Shown here piece after piece: positions 1 through 9,679 of a DNA stretch of 46,713 nt (the stretch's first letter is position 1; each line of letters starts with the position of its first letter). Location: positions 1 through 46,713 of the forward strand of contig WQSH01000007.1 of the NCBI GenBank assembly GCA_009787995.1. Reading direction: 5' to 3'. A program made the position numbers and the translations under genes. The notes beneath the pieces were generated by a model. The model was given only the letters and a program-made list of their open reading frames with translations. It had not been told where the DNA came from and searched no databases. The stretch is from Oscillospiraceae bacterium (GTDB lineage Bacteria > Bacillota > Clostridia > Oscillospirales > Oscillospiraceae).

Positions 1-353
1 ACGCCGACTCGCGCCCACAGCAGGCGCAGGTAGTCATATATTTCCGTCACTGTGCCGACTGTCGAGCGCGGGTTGCGGCTTGTCGTTTTTTGATCTATGG
101 ATATGGCAGGGCTGAGACCTTCGATGTAGTCCACGTCCGGTTTTTCCATTTGCCCCAAGAATTGGCGAGCGTATGCCGAGAGTGACTCGACGTAGCGCCT
201 CTGCCCCTCGGCATATATTGTGTCAAACGCAAGCGACGATTTTCCGCTGCCGGAGATTCCCGTCATAACGACCAGCTTGTCGCGCGGTATTTCGATGTCG
301 ATATTTTTTAGGTTGTTCTCCCTTGCGCCTTTTATAAAGATATTGTTTCGCAT
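1..353 (-). CDS. uvrA: UvrA, excinuclease ABC subunit A (N-terminal part, cut by window edge)
   Basis: The protein starts at the ATG at 353 and runs off the left edge after 117 codons. It opens [20 protein letters not shown] and contains the Walker A loop [12 protein letters not shown] at about residues 32-43. This is followed by the UvrA-specific stretches [20 protein letters not shown] and [19 protein letters not shown]. UvrA is the damage-recognition ATPase of nucleotide excision repair, acting as a dimer with UvrB. The gene begins 24 bases after the PBP2 stop on the same strand, so it is probably co-transcribed with the wall genes. The remaining roughly 800 residues, including the zinc modules and second ATPase, lie outside the window. 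Confidence 0.97.
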   Translation of the reverse strand, partial: MRNNIFIKGARENNLKNIDIEIPRDKLVVMTGISGSGKSSLAFDTIYAEGQRRYVESLSAYARQFLGQMEKPDVDYIEGLSPAISIDQKTTSRNPRSTVGTVTEIYDYLRLLWARVG

Positions 354-376
354 AAATTATCAGCTTTCATATAAAA

Positions 377-2515
377 TTATGGAATCAGCGTTCCTTCCGG
401 AACTGCCCTTGTGGCGCTTTCTGTGCTGAAGTAATAGTCAAAAATCATTCTGGCTATGTCCATGACCGCAGAACCTGAGCCACCTTTTTCGACCACTATC
501 GCCACGGCTATTTCGGGGTTGTTGTGCGGGGCGTAGGCAACAAAAATCCCATCGTTTATATCCCTGCCTGCCACTTGCGCCGTCCCCGTCTTTGAGCCTA
601 CATGAATTGGGTAGTCGCGAAAGACAGCCCTTGCCGTGCCTTGGCTTCCCCTGGAGGCTGCAAGCATTCCCTCCCGGATTATCTGGACATACTCTGTCTC
701 CTCAATCTGGCTTCGGATTGTCGGCGTAAACGCATGGAGCTGTTCAGAGAAATCAGCGCTGACCACCCTGCGCAGAACCGACTGTTCAAACAGAGTCCCG
801 CCATTTGCGATGGTGGCGGTGTAGCTGGCCAGCTGAAGCGGCGTGAAGCGGTTGAGCCCCTGCCCAAAGCTGGTCACAATCGTGTCTGCAATAAACCAGC
901 GCGGATCGTCAACAAGCCCTCGCTCATACCCGACATAGCGCTTCCAGTCCGGCGTGGACAGCCTCCCTATGCTTTCAGGCAACTCTATTCCCGTGCTCAC
1001 GCCTAGGCCAAACTCCTTTGATGTATTTGCTAGTATCCATCCTACATCGCCGGGGGTGCCCATGCGGTCTGCTACGGCCATGAAGTAATAATTGCACGAG
1101 ACTTCAACGGCGGAAACTATGCCTAAAACATGGTGCCCAACCCCAACCATGGGGAAAATCCAGCAAAATGGCGCAAAATTGTCAAGGTGAATGTGCCTGT
1201 CAAACCGCCCTGTACAGTTTATCCCTGTGTGGCGGTCAATCACTCCGTGGCGAAGGCCTGCAAACCCGGTTATCATTTTAAAGGTGGAGCCCGGGATATA
1301 CCTGCCGTGGGTTGCGCGGTTGAAGAGCGGCTGCCTCGGGTCTAAGGTGAGCATGCCAAAGTCTTGTGCCAGCGTCGCCGGGTTGAAGGTTGGGTATGAT
1401 GCGGCGGCAAGCAGTTCGCCGGTTCTGACATCCAAAACCACGACGGCTCCGCCGGTGATGGTGGCATCCTCTTCCTCGGCATCGTCCGGCGCAAACCTGG
1501 CTTCCTCGGCGCGAGCCGCATTGATAATGTCGATTTGAGTCCTAAGTGATTGTTCAACGACTGCCTGAAGGTCGATATCAAGCGTCAGGTAGACGTGATT
1601 GCCGGGTATAGGCTCTTGCACCATATAGACTCCCACAACGGTGCCATCGTCTGTCGTCCTGACCCGCTTCCTTCCGTCTATGCCCCGCAAAAATTCCTCA
1701 AATGCATATTCAGCGCCAACTTGCCCGACCAAGGCGTCCATTGCATACCCGCGCTCCCTGAGCACTTCGAATTGCTGCGGCGACATGCGCCGGATGTACC
1801 CCAGCACGTGCGCTGCATATTCCGTATGATACTCCCTAACGAAGCCGCTCTCAACAAAAACTCCGGGGTACCCGCGCTCCATCAGGAGCGTGATGAAGTC
1901 TGTCGTAACGTCCCTGGCGAACACGTAGGGGGCGAGGCTTCCAATAACAAACCGCATTTCGAGCTCAAAGCGCACTCCAATAATAAGCCTTGCATCTAAT
2001 ATCCCGATTGTATAGTCGATGCGGTAATGCCTGCGCATCCACGCCAGGAGCTCGGAAGCAGAAATATTCGGGTCAAGGTTATGGAATTCCAAATACGCTT
2101 CTATCCTCCTGCGCTGCTCGCGCGTCATGTCGGTCAGAAATGTAAAAGGGGCTCCGCGAGTTATGGGGAATGTATCTGTATGCGTAAAACCGTGCGCCAT
2201 CGTTGTATAGACGAGATCCAATATCGCCCTGTTCATTGTGTCAAAACCTTGGGCGCGCATGGAATTCCAGTCGAGCATTATATTAAATGACGGCCTTCCC
2301 GAGGCCAGCAGAATACCGTTTCGGTCATAGATGCTCCCGCGCGCCGCAGGCAAGTTCACCGTGCGAGTATTGATTCTCTGCGGAATGGCTTCGGGGTCAA
2401 ACGCCCTCGCTTCATGAATCTGAATCCTATAGAGGTCTGTGACAAAATATAAAAGCATCACTGCCAATAAAACGAAAATCACAGCTATCCTAGCGGGCTT
2501 AAACATTCTTTGCAT
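377..2515 (-). CDS. mrdA: Penicillin-binding protein 2 (class B transpeptidase of the elongasome)
   Basis: This 712-residue protein has a short cytoplasmic tail, one membrane anchor at about residues 9-26, a PBP dimerisation domain, and a C-terminal transpeptidase domain. All three penicillin-binding motifs are present: SxxK as STFK at 410-413, SxN as SCN at 473-475, and KTG at 642-644. The stretch [13 protein letters not shown] after the anchor is typical of class B PBPs. It cross-links peptidoglycan during lateral wall growth together with MreC, MreD and RodA. An acidic insert (residues about 341-352) lies just before the catalytic region. The gene follows mreD with a 77-base gap and precedes uvrA. 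An AAAGGA motif lies about 11 bases before the ATG; a second ATG at codon 4 is possible. Confidence 0.95.
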   Translation of the reverse strand: MQRMFKPARIAVIFVLLAVMLLYFVTDLYRIQIHEARAFDPEAIPQRINTRTVNLPAARGSIYDRNGILLASGRPSFNIMLDWNSMRAQGFDTMNRAILDLVYTTMAHGFTHTDTFPITRGAPFTFLTDMTREQRRRIEAYLEFHNLDPNISASELLAWMRRHYRIDYTIGILDARLIIGVRFELEMRFVIGSLAPYVFARDVTTDFITLLMERGYPGVFVESGFVREYHTEYAAHVLGYIRRMSPQQFEVLRERGYAMDALVGQVGAEYAFEEFLRGIDGRKRVRTTDDGTVVGVYMVQEPIPGNHVYLTLDIDLQAVVEQSLRTQIDIINAARAEEARFAPDDAEEEDATITGGAVVVLDVRTGELLAAASYPTFNPATLAQDFGMLTLDPRQPLFNRATHGRYIPGSTFKMITGFAGLRHGVIDRHTGINCTGRFDRHIHLDNFAPFCWIFPMVGVGHHVLGIVSAVEVSCNYYFMAVADRMGTPGDVGWILANTSKEFGLGVSTGIELPESIGRLSTPDWKRYVGYERGLVDDPRWFIADTIVTSFGQGLNRFTPLQLASYTATIANGGTLFEQSVLRRVVSADFSEQLHAFTPTIRSQIEETEYVQIIREGMLAASRGSQGTARAVFRDYPIHVGSKTGTAQVAGRDINDGIFVAYAPHNNPEIAVAIVVEKGGSGSAVMDIARMIFDYYFSTESATRAVPEGTLIP

Positions 2516-2592
2516 TTACAACATATCCTTTCTCGTCGGTCGCCTTATCAGGGTGCGTTAAAAAAGCGCCTTGCCTTTTGGGATTGTCTCCC

Positions 2593-3117
2593 TCACTGAG
2601 GCTTTGTCGACTGCGGCTCCCTACTAATCCACCTCCACACTGCTCTGATTAAAACCCATATCGGGAACGCAAACACTAATGAGTATATGGTCTGCCAAAG
2701 TGCGGTCATTAAAAGCGCCTGTGGCGGGATTCCTACAATGTAAATCAGCGGGAACATCTGGATTAGCGCCGCCAGCACTAGCACACATATGCAAAACATA
2801 AAATATGTCACAAACCCTCGGGTTATGACTGAATCAGCAAGCGCTCCGATAACCAGCCCGGTAAAAGTAAGAAGAATCGTGAACGCTCCGACAGGCTCAT
2901 TTAGCGAAATGTCGCACAGAATCCCAGCAAATATCCCGATAACCCCGCCGGCAAACCGACCCGCATACACTGCGACGCCTGTGCTAAGCAGCGGCAACAG
3001 CAACGGCGAAAGTCCGGCTATACGAAGGTACGGAAATACCATGCCTTGAAACACAAATACCACCATCAGCGAGAGCGCATGTAGGCTGATAGTAATTATC
3101 AGCGTCTTTCTCCTCAT
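2593..3117 (-). CDS. mreD: Rod shape-determining protein MreD
   Basis: This is a 174-residue, almost wholly hydrophobic protein with about five or six membrane segments. It sits directly after mreC (6-base gap) and before PBP2, the classic mreC-mreD-pbp2 order. MreD is a poorly conserved membrane partner that links cytoplasmic MreB to MreC and the PBP2/RodA synthase. The short glycine-rich loop FAGGVIGIFAGILCDISLNE, with acidic residues inside the membrane region, is typical of the family. The call rests on size, hydropathy and position more than on a sharp motif. Confidence 0.88.
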   Translation of the reverse strand: MRRKTLIITISLHALSLMVVFVFQGMVFPYLRIAGLSPLLLPLLSTGVAVYAGRFAGGVIGIFAGILCDISLNEPVGAFTILLTFTGLVIGALADSVITRGFVTYFMFCICVLVLAALIQMFPLIYIVGIPPQALLMTALWQTIYSLVFAFPIWVLIRAVWRWISREPQSTKPQ

Positions 3118-3123
3118 AACCTC

Positions 3124-3969
3124 TTACTCATCCACAGCTTCAAAGTCTGTAATTACGAAAACCTCCGAAATTGCATCGAGCATGCGCATTGGCCTCACTG
3201 TCGCAAATCTTCCAATGCCTGTGCTGTGCATATGCAGCTCCACAACCTCGCCAATAATCAAATCTGGCGGGAATATGCCCACTCTGCCTGAGGTTACGAC
3301 AGTATCTCCCGGGCTGATAATTTGATCGTCATCTATATGGTCGAGCATAAGCAGGCCGCTCCGCATTAGGCTAAAATCCCCTCTGGCTGTCACAGTGCCA
3401 TCGCCGTCGCCGACAAGCGCCCCTGCCGAAAACGTGGTGTCCAGCACGGTCACTACGGTTGACGTCATAGCCCCAACATCAGTAATCTGCCCAATTAGCA
3501 CGCCGTATTCCGTTGTCACGGCATTCCCACTTGTGACATTTGAGTTGGCGTATCCCCTGTTTATAGTAAACGAATGAGACCAATTTGACCCGCTCCAGCT
3601 TTGGAACATCGCAAGCTCGGATTCATGCCCGGGGTTGCGCTCGCGAAAATGCAATTGCTCGCGAAGCAATGCGTTTTCTTCCGCCAGGAGGGCAGCGTCC
3701 CTAAAGTCCTGTATCAGCCTGGCATTTTCGCGCAGCAGGCTTTCATGCCTAGCAAGCAGGTCGTCGTATCTGTATATTGAGGAATATATACGCTCAAAAA
3801 TGCCCGTGACCGTTGACGATACCGCACGAATCGGCCTCGAAACGGCATTGCCCAGGTTCGTAACAGGCCCGACAGTGCCAAACACGTTTATAGAAATAAA
3901 TGTTATAACGGCAATCAGCACCGCTACTGACGCTATAATTATTGATTGTCTGCTTATAAGAGCTTTCAT
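3124..3969 (-). CDS. mreC: Rod shape-determining protein MreC
   Basis: This 281-residue protein has a single N-terminal membrane anchor at about residues 12-32. A coiled coil follows at about 65-110 (rich in L, E and R, around LLRENARLIQDFRDAALLAEE), then the beta-rich extracellular MreC domain with YGVLIGQITDVG and SGRVGIFPPDLIIGEV. MreC scaffolds the elongasome outside the membrane and activates PBP2. Its ATG overlaps the maf stop by four bases (ATGA), which implies translational coupling. MreB, normally encoded just upstream, is not present here. Confidence 0.93.
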   Translation of the reverse strand: MKALISRQSIIIASVAVLIAVITFISINVFGTVGPVTNLGNAVSRPIRAVSSTVTGIFERIYSSIYRYDDLLARHESLLRENARLIQDFRDAALLAEENALLREQLHFRERNPGHESELAMFQSWSGSNWSHSFTINRGYANSNVTSGNAVTTEYGVLIGQITDVGAMTSTVVTVLDTTFSAGALVGDGDGTVTARGDFSLMRSGLLMLDHIDDDQIISPGDTVVTSGRVGIFPPDLIIGEVVELHMHSTGIGRFATVRPMRMLDAISEVFVITDFEAVDE

Positions 3970-4535
3970 ATGTCCACACCCAAATTCCTTAGCATTATTG
4001 ACACGCGGCAGACCGGAAGTCCCATAACATTGAAGAAGTCCCCCTCAAGCCTTTCTATAAAAACCGCCCCCCGGCCTTGCGCCCCATATGCGCCAGCCTT
4101 GTCCATCGGCTCGCCTGTTTCAACGTAGGCTTTTATTTCCGATTCCGAGATTTCCCTAAAATAAACCTCTGTCGCCTCCGATGCGGTAATTATATCATCT
4201 CCATAAATAATCGCAATACCTGTGTAAACCGTATGGCGCTTGCCGGAAAGCCTCCTCAGCATAACGCTCGCACCGCCTGCGTCTTTTGGCTTCCCAAATG
4301 GCTCGCCATCAAGATAGACCTCCGTGTCCGCCGCTATAATCAAGCATCCGGAATCACATGCCCGGGAGACGTTTTTTGCCTTTGCAAGAGCGGTTTTGCA
4401 AACAGTCTGCTCCGGTTTAATTCCCTCGCAGAGCACTTCTTCCGTCATATCAGGAATAACCTCAAAATCGCTCAGCCCAATCATCCTCAAGAGCTCAAGC
4501 CTACGAGGAGACCCCGAAGCCAGCACAATTTTCAA
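3966..4535 (-). CDS. maf: Maf-family nucleotide pyrophosphatase
   Basis: This 189-residue protein opens MKIVLASGSPRRLELL, the Maf signature with the SxSPRR phosphate-binding loop. It also has ADTEVYLDGEPFGKPKDAGGA and GKRHTVYTGIAII. Maf proteins hydrolyse non-canonical or modified nucleoside triphosphates to monophosphates and are linked to division and shape genes in Firmicutes. The start is a TTG at 4535 with AAAGGAGT about nine bases upstream; no ATG fits. It overlaps mreC by four bases and lies 58 bases after the U32 gene. Confidence 0.94.
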   Translation of the reverse strand: MKIVLASGSPRRLELLRMIGLSDFEVIPDMTEEVLCEGIKPEQTVCKTALAKAKNVSRACDSGCLIIAADTEVYLDGEPFGKPKDAGGASVMLRRLSGKRHTVYTGIAIIYGDDIITASEATEVYFREISESEIKAYVETGEPMDKAGAYGAQGRGAVFIERLEGDFFNVMGLPVCRVSIMLRNLGVDI

Positions 4536-4593
4536 TTACAATACTCCTTTTGTGTTTCAAGAATGTATACAGACGGCCAGATGTCAACTGTCC

Positions 4594-6684
4594 TCATTCC
4601 ACACCTCTGTAATATAGCCCCCTCGTAAATCCCGATGGCTTGTAATCGCCCTCTCCCATATACCTTCTCATCACTGTTACGCATTCTACGGCGTTTTCTG
4701 TTGTGAAGCTCAACCTCTCGCCCCATAGCCCTAAAGCTCCGATTACATTGCTTTTGTCCGCCATGAACAGTTTTTTTGAATTGAGAAGGACATTTCGGCA
4801 GCCGAATTCAGGCACTACCGGAAACAATGCGCCCTGCCTGTCAACAAGTCCCGAAAAGCTATCGCAGGTGCATGCGCCAGTCGTATTTCTGACAATGCAG
4901 TTTTCCGTAATCATGAGCGGCAACCGACCGTAAGTGATAATCTCCGTGTTGATTGGTTTTGACATATCGCGAATTTCGGCAAGCCTAAGCTCAAAAGAAA
5001 GAGTGGCAGATTTTAGACCCAGATTCTTCAAAACATAGAGCGTTTCCGAATTGAACACATTAAGCCCAAAATCGCCCCTGACCGCCATGCCATGGCTCAT
5101 TGCGAATTGGATTTGCCCGATATTCCCCACGAGCGCTTCGGTAATACCCTGCGTCAGCGCTCGGGTCAGTATGTCTGCAATCTCTTTGCGCTGATTGTCA
5201 TGTATGGCACGGGGAAGCGCCGCAACCACACGTATCTCCTCGTTTTCCAGGAACCTTTGCAGCATTGGCGATTCAAAATCAAGCTCTGTTGCGGGAATGT
5301 ATAGTATTTTTGGCGCCAGCGCCTCCATCTCTAGTGAAAGCTGATCTGCCCGCATGACCGATACGGTCAATATGGGCGCTCCTGCATATCCTGAAAAATC
5401 CTCTCCGGGGGCAAACTCGCCCTCCGCCCGCACAGGCGCAGGTTTTCTCTGTTCAAGCAAATCGGCAAGCAGGCTTCGTCGCATTTCATTAAATGCTGAT
5501 ACCGACAACGCCAGTCCGCGCTGCACCGTACCTTTTACCCCGGCGCAATAAAATGGCGTCCCTCCGGTTTTGTGAAGCTGGGTCTGAAGCGTCGCCATAG
5601 TCACTTCTTTATGGAATGCAACCTCCGGAATCGCACCATATACTACCGCTGTATTTTTCCTATCGTCGATGGCTGCCAGTTTTGATCGCTTGCCCTCTGC
5701 AATTGAGCCTACAAAGCGCACTGGCACACGTTGAAATTCTCCGTTTAAATAGCCCTTTCTGGTTGTTGCAAATAATGCCGCACTCGTTTTCTGGTCGTCT
5801 TCGCGGATGCCGAACATGTCTGCCCCGAGCCTGTTAGCATAGTAGCCGCTGGTGAATCCCTGGCGTGAAAACGCTTTTTTTAGAACCCTCATGTCTTCTT
5901 GCGACGGAGTCCTGCCCAAGTGTGCCGCTTTTGCATAAATGGCTGTGACGATTGCAGAATATTCCGGCCTCTTCATCCGCCCTTCTATTTTCACTCCGGT
6001 AACGCCCATTGCTTTGAGGTCGTCCATATATTCTACAAGGCAGTTATCTTTCAGGCTCAGTGGATAAAGCGGGGCGTGCCCCACGGCACTGTAGCTCAGG
6101 CGGCACGGCTGGGCACATAACCCGCGGTTTCCGCTGCGCCTTCCTATGACCGCACTCATATAGCACTGACCGGAGTGGCACATGCACAATGCGCCATGGA
6201 CAAAAACCTCTATTTCGATTGGAGCGTATTTACATATGTAAGCGAGCTTTTTTCGCGACAGCTCGCGTGCGACGACAACTCGCTTCAACCCCACTGCGGC
6301 GGCCATCTTTGCGCCTTCAAGGTTGTGAACGGCCATCTGTGTGCTGGCATGAACAGGCACATCGGGCACAACTTGCCTAACGGCGCTCATAACCCCCAGA
6401 TCCTGCACAATAATTGCGTCAATCCCAAGCCTGCTCGCCTCCTTCGCCCGCTCGGCGACTTGCGGCAACTCGTTGTCAGTGGCGAGCGTATTTAGCGTGA
6501 GGTATGTTTTTACGCCACGGACACGGCAATATTCGAGCGCTCGCCCAAACTCGTCAAAGGTAAAATTCTTTGCGTTTTTGCGTGCATTAAACTCACCGAA
6601 GCCCATGTATATTGCATCAGCGCCATTTTGCGCTGCCGCTATAACGCCCTCGGGCGAACCCGCCGGCGAAAGAATTTCAAGCAC
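4594..6684 (-). CDS. U32 family peptidase with C-terminal DUF3656-like region (RlhA/YrrO-like)
   Basis: The first half is a TIM-barrel U32 domain: LSPAGSPEGVIAAAQNGADAIYMG near the start, FVHGALCMCHSGQCYMS, then the cysteine set GNRGLCAQPCRLSY, and GVKIEGRMKRPEY. A second cysteine group, NTTGACTCDSF plus EFGCRNVL, sits near the C-terminus, and the roughly 697-residue length fits members carrying the DUF3656 extension. E. coli RlhA of this type makes 5-hydroxycytidine in 23S rRNA with prephenate; other members are called collagenase-like proteases, so the true substrate is open. I chose the GTG at 6684, preceded by GAAGGTGAG, because the longer frame (to 6726) adds a hydrophobic leader foreign to the family. 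It is the first gene of the minus-strand wall operon. Confidence 0.88.
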   Translation of the reverse strand: MLEILSPAGSPEGVIAAAQNGADAIYMGFGEFNARKNAKNFTFDEFGRALEYCRVRGVKTYLTLNTLATDNELPQVAERAKEASRLGIDAIIVQDLGVMSAVRQVVPDVPVHASTQMAVHNLEGAKMAAAVGLKRVVVARELSRKKLAYICKYAPIEIEVFVHGALCMCHSGQCYMSAVIGRRSGNRGLCAQPCRLSYSAVGHAPLYPLSLKDNCLVEYMDDLKAMGVTGVKIEGRMKRPEYSAIVTAIYAKAAHLGRTPSQEDMRVLKKAFSRQGFTSGYYANRLGADMFGIREDDQKTSAALFATTRKGYLNGEFQRVPVRFVGSIAEGKRSKLAAIDDRKNTAVVYGAIPEVAFHKEVTMATLQTQLHKTGGTPFYCAGVKGTVQRGLALSVSAFNEMRRSLLADLLEQRKPAPVRAEGEFAPGEDFSGYAGAPILTVSVMRADQLSLEMEALAPKILYIPATELDFESPMLQRFLENEEIRVVAALPRAIHDNQRKEIADILTRALTQGITEALVGNIGQIQFAMSHGMAVRGDFGLNVFNSETLYVLKNLGLKSATLSFELRLAEIRDMSKPINTEIITYGRLPLMITENCIVRNTTGACTCDSFSGLVDRQGALFPVVPEFGCRNVLLNSKKLFMADKSNVIGALGLWGERLSFTTENAVECVTVMRRYMGEGDYKPSGFTRGLYYRGVE

Positions 6685-6756
6685 CGTTCTCACCTTCAAA
6701 ATGAAATAGAAACTAAGTGATAACAAATAGTAACATATTCTATCATAAAAGCATAC

Positions 6757-6826
6757 CCCAATTCTATAGTTTTGAAGAAATTCTTTTTAAATATTTTGTA
6801 ACTGTTCAGGGTTGACAGAATTGGGG
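6757..6826. promoter_or_regulatory. Ten-base inverted repeat in the moeA leader
   Basis: CCCCAATTCT (6757-6766) and AGAATTGGGG (6817-6826) are exact inverted repeats 50 bases apart, in the space between the divergent U32 and moeA genes. The right arm contains the G-rich stretch just before the upstream ATG at 6832. In RNA the arms could pair over a loop of about 50 bases; in DNA they could be an operator. The space is too short for a full Moco riboswitch of the usual kind, and I could not recognise one. Function is inferred only. Confidence 0.4.
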
Positions 6827-6864
6827 GGCAAATGGTATGTTCAGGGATGACGGAGGTGGGGTGC

Positions 6865-8079
6865 GTGTTAAGAAACTTGGATACTGACGTGGCGTGCAGG
6901 TTGCTTTTTGAGCAAGAAGCTGCACATCAAACCGAAGCGGTAAGGCTTGGGGACGCACTTTTGCGCATATCCGCACAGTCAGTTTATGCTAAAATCCCCA
7001 TACCCCCATTTGACAGGAGCCCCTACGATGGCTATGCTTTCCGCGGTGAGGACACCCAGGGGGCGGTAAGCGGCGCTCCTGCTGTACTTAGCATAATCGA
7101 GGAAATCCCTGCGGGAACCGAGCCTCGGTACAAGATTGCTCCCGGGCAAGCGGCGAAGATACTCACCGGAGCGCCAATACCTAAAGGGGCAAATGCCACG
7201 ATTAAATATGAGAGCACGAAGTTTACAAGCGATAATGTGCGAATTTTTGAGGAAGTCGCACCAAATACGGACATTGTTTATGCCGGGGCGGATGTGATGC
7301 CCGGGAATACGCTCGCTTCAAAAGGCTCAATTATTACCGCACCCATTATTTCCGCTTTTGCAAACCAGGGTTTTGGAAGCGTTGAAGTCTTCGCAAAGCC
7401 CGTGATATCTGTCATAAGCACAGGCTCCGAGCTTTGCGAGATTGGCGAAGCTTTGCGCCCATCGGCGATATACAATAGCAATGCGCATACTATATCGGCG
7501 TATCTGTCGGACGTTGGGGCGGTTGCGGTAAATTGCGGCTCTATTCCGGACGAGCCTGAGTTGATCTCCGAGAGGATTAGGTCAGCCCTAGATAAGTCAG
7601 ACATGGTCATAACAACCGGAGGCGCCTCTGTGGGCGACTACGATTGGGCAGTCGATGCCACCCGGAAGCTGGGCGCAAAGATTTTGTTTTGGAAGGCCTC
7701 AATGAGGCCGGGCGGCTCGATTTTGGCGGCGGTCTGTGATGGCAAGCTCATTTTGGGGCTATCCGGGAATCCTGCTGCGGCTGTCATAGGGCTTCTGAGG
7801 ATTGGCATGCCCTATATTAAAAAGCTTTGCGGCAGGGCGGACTGCTTTTTTCCTGAGATATCCGTCGCATTGCGCGACGCCCTCGGCAAGGATAGCCCAA
7901 AAATGCGCATTTTGCGAGGTTTTTTGGAGGTCGAGAACGGCGTCGCATATTTTGCCCAGAGCGGCAGTCAAGGCAGCGAGGCCGTTTCTTCCCTCGCTAA
8001 GTGCGATTTGCTTGGCGAAATCCCACCGGGTTCTCCCCCCCTGCCCGCCGGGGCGATTATAAAGGCTTACAGGATTTAA
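6865..8079 (+). CDS. moeA: Molybdopterin molybdotransferase MoeA
   Basis: About 405 residues. It carries the MoeA hallmarks: IPPFDRSPYDGYAFRGED near residue 50, ILTGAPIPKGANATIKYE, the MoCF domain with ISTGSELCEIGEALRPSAIYNSN and TTGGASVGDYDW, and LILGLSGNPAAAVIG. MoeA inserts molybdate into adenylylated molybdopterin in the last step of cofactor synthesis. I prefer the GTG at 6865, which has GGAGGTGG eight to ten bases upstream, over the ATG at 6832, which adds 11 atypical residues. It is the first gene of a tight plus-strand operon; the next gene begins 4 bases after its stop. Confidence 0.95.
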   Translation: MLRNLDTDVACRLLFEQEAAHQTEAVRLGDALLRISAQSVYAKIPIPPFDRSPYDGYAFRGEDTQGAVSGAPAVLSIIEEIPAGTEPRYKIAPGQAAKILTGAPIPKGANATIKYESTKFTSDNVRIFEEVAPNTDIVYAGADVMPGNTLASKGSIITAPIISAFANQGFGSVEVFAKPVISVISTGSELCEIGEALRPSAIYNSNAHTISAYLSDVGAVAVNCGSIPDEPELISERIRSALDKSDMVITTGGASVGDYDWAVDATRKLGAKILFWKASMRPGGSILAAVCDGKLILGLSGNPAAAVIGLLRIGMPYIKKLCGRADCFFPEISVALRDALGKDSPKMRILRGFLEVENGVAYFAQSGSQGSEAVSSLAKCDLLGEIPPGSPPLPAGAIIKAYRI

Positions 8080-8083
8080 GTGT

Positions 8084-9028
8084 ATGAAAGACAGTTTTGG
8101 TAGGGATATTTACTATCTCAGGATGTCGGTGACGGACAACTGCAACCTCAGATGTGTTTACTGCATGCCCGATGGCGGAGAGAGGCAGTCCGGGGAAGAT
8201 GCCCTGACAATCGAGGAAATTGCGGAAATCGTGCGCGCCTCAGCGGTGTGCGGGATTACTAAGGTGCGGCTGACCGGCGGTGAGCCGCTTGTGCGCAGCA
8301 ATATCATCGAGATCTGCCGCAGGGTAGCTGAAACTTCTGGCATCTGCGAGCTATGCCTAACTACGAACGGCATTTTATTGCCTAGGTTCGTGAGCGACCT
8401 CAACGCCGCAGGGGTGACTCGCCTTAACATCAGCCTCGACTCGCTCGATCCGGAAACATACAAGAAAATCACTCGAACCGGGACGCTCGATGGTGCACTC
8501 AAGGGTATTTACGCTGCGCTCGACATGGGGTTTGACGCAATAAAGATAAATGCCGTGCTTATGGGCGGTGTTAATGACAATGAGATATTTGAGCTTTTGG
8601 AGCTGACGCGCAAGCATAATGCAAATGTCAGATTTATTGAGATGATGCCAATTGGCGAGACCGCCGATTGGGCGGGCACGCGCTTTGTCAGCGTCTCCCG
8701 GGTTTTGGATATCGCCCCTGAGCTCAAGGATGTCGGAGCGGACGGCGTCGCAAAGCTGTACAAGCTGCCCGATGGCCTTGGCACGGTAGGGCTTATAAGC
8801 CCTATCAGCTCGCACTTCTGCCCTACATGCAATCGCATAAGGGTCGCCTCTGACGGCAAGCTAAAGCCTTGCTTGCACTCGTCAGACGAGATTGACCTGC
8901 GGGGCCTTTCGGGCAAGGCGCTTGAAGACGCAATAAGCGCCGCCATATTTGGAAAGCCGCTCAAGCACAAGCTCGATGCCGGGGAAACAAGCGGCAGCGC
9001 TAGGAATATGAACCAAATCGGGGGATAG
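8084..9028 (+). CDS. moaA: GTP 3',8-cyclase MoaA (radical SAM)
   Basis: This 314-residue protein has two iron-sulfur cluster sites. The radical SAM motif CxxxCxxC is at Cys20, Cys24 and Cys27 (CNLRCVYC). The C-terminal cluster ligands are Cys246, Cys249 and Cys263 (FCPTC and PCLHS). GGEP follows at about residue 65, and the protein ends in MNQIGG, the conserved double-glycine tail needed for activity. MoaA starts molybdopterin synthesis by converting GTP to 3',8-cyclo-7,8-dihydro-GTP. It sits between moeA and moaC. Confidence 0.97.
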   Translation: MKDSFGRDIYYLRMSVTDNCNLRCVYCMPDGGERQSGEDALTIEEIAEIVRASAVCGITKVRLTGGEPLVRSNIIEICRRVAETSGICELCLTTNGILLPRFVSDLNAAGVTRLNISLDSLDPETYKKITRTGTLDGALKGIYAALDMGFDAIKINAVLMGGVNDNEIFELLELTRKHNANVRFIEMMPIGETADWAGTRFVSVSRVLDIAPELKDVGADGVAKLYKLPDGLGTVGLISPISSHFCPTCNRIRVASDGKLKPCLHSSDEIDLRGLSGKALEDAISAAIFGKPLKHKLDAGETSGSARNMNQIGG

Positions 9029-9083
9029 TGCGCTTCTAATTGACAGTTTTTTGGTTTTATTTTTTTGATTGGGGTGAAATGAT

Positions 9084-9557
9084 TTGTCTGTGCTTACTCA
9101 CTTTAATGACGAGGGGCGCGCGCGGATGGTTGATGTCAGCGATAAGCAAGTTACTGTTCGTGAGGCCACGGCTGGCGGCACTGTCCTTGTCAGTGCCGAG
9201 ACTTTTGGGCTTATCGTGCGCGGCGAAATGAAGAAGGGCGACGTGCTTGCCGTGGCGCAGGTTGCGGGCATTATGGCGGCGAAGCGAACTTCTGATGTCA
9301 TTCCTATGTGTCACCCAATTATGATTACTGGAGTTGACGTATCTTATCTTTGCGATGAAAGCCGCAGGGCTATAGATATAACCGCCACGGTGCGCTGCAA
9401 GGGCGAGACCGGAGTAGAGATGGAGGCCTTGACTGCCGTTTCTGCCGCTGCTTTGACCATATATGACATGTGCAAAGCCGCACAGAAGGATATTGAAATA
9501 ACGAACATCCGCCTTTTGAAAAAAACAGGCGGCAAGTCGGGGGATTGGGTGCGTTGA
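9084..9557 (+). CDS. moaC: Cyclic pyranopterin monophosphate synthase MoaC
   Basis: This 157-residue protein matches MoaC throughout: [21 protein letters not shown] at the start, [14 protein letters not shown] in the middle, and [27 protein letters not shown] followed by [10 protein letters not shown] at the end. It turns the MoaA product into cyclic pyranopterin monophosphate. The start is TTG at 9084 with GGGGTGA seven bases upstream; no ATG lies in a suitable place. It follows moaA by 55 bases. Confidence 0.96.
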   Translation: MSVLTHFNDEGRARMVDVSDKQVTVREATAGGTVLVSAETFGLIVRGEMKKGDVLAVAQVAGIMAAKRTSDVIPMCHPIMITGVDVSYLCDESRRAIDITATVRCKGETGVEMEALTAVSAAALTIYDMCKAAQKDIEITNIRLLKKTGGKSGDWVR

Positions 9558-9679
9558 GGCAAGAGCCCCAGACAACTCCCTTCGTGTGCGAAGTGGCACG
9601 GCAGAGCCGGGGGTTCCAGCGGAGAATTTGAGTTTCGCAATCGACTATTATTTATAATCTTTGAAGGAGGATTTAATAG

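Noticed and set aside
602-1006. Plus-strand open frames inside the PBP2 gene
   Set aside because: They mirror a clear penicillin-binding protein on the other strand and show no motif or ribosome site of their own.
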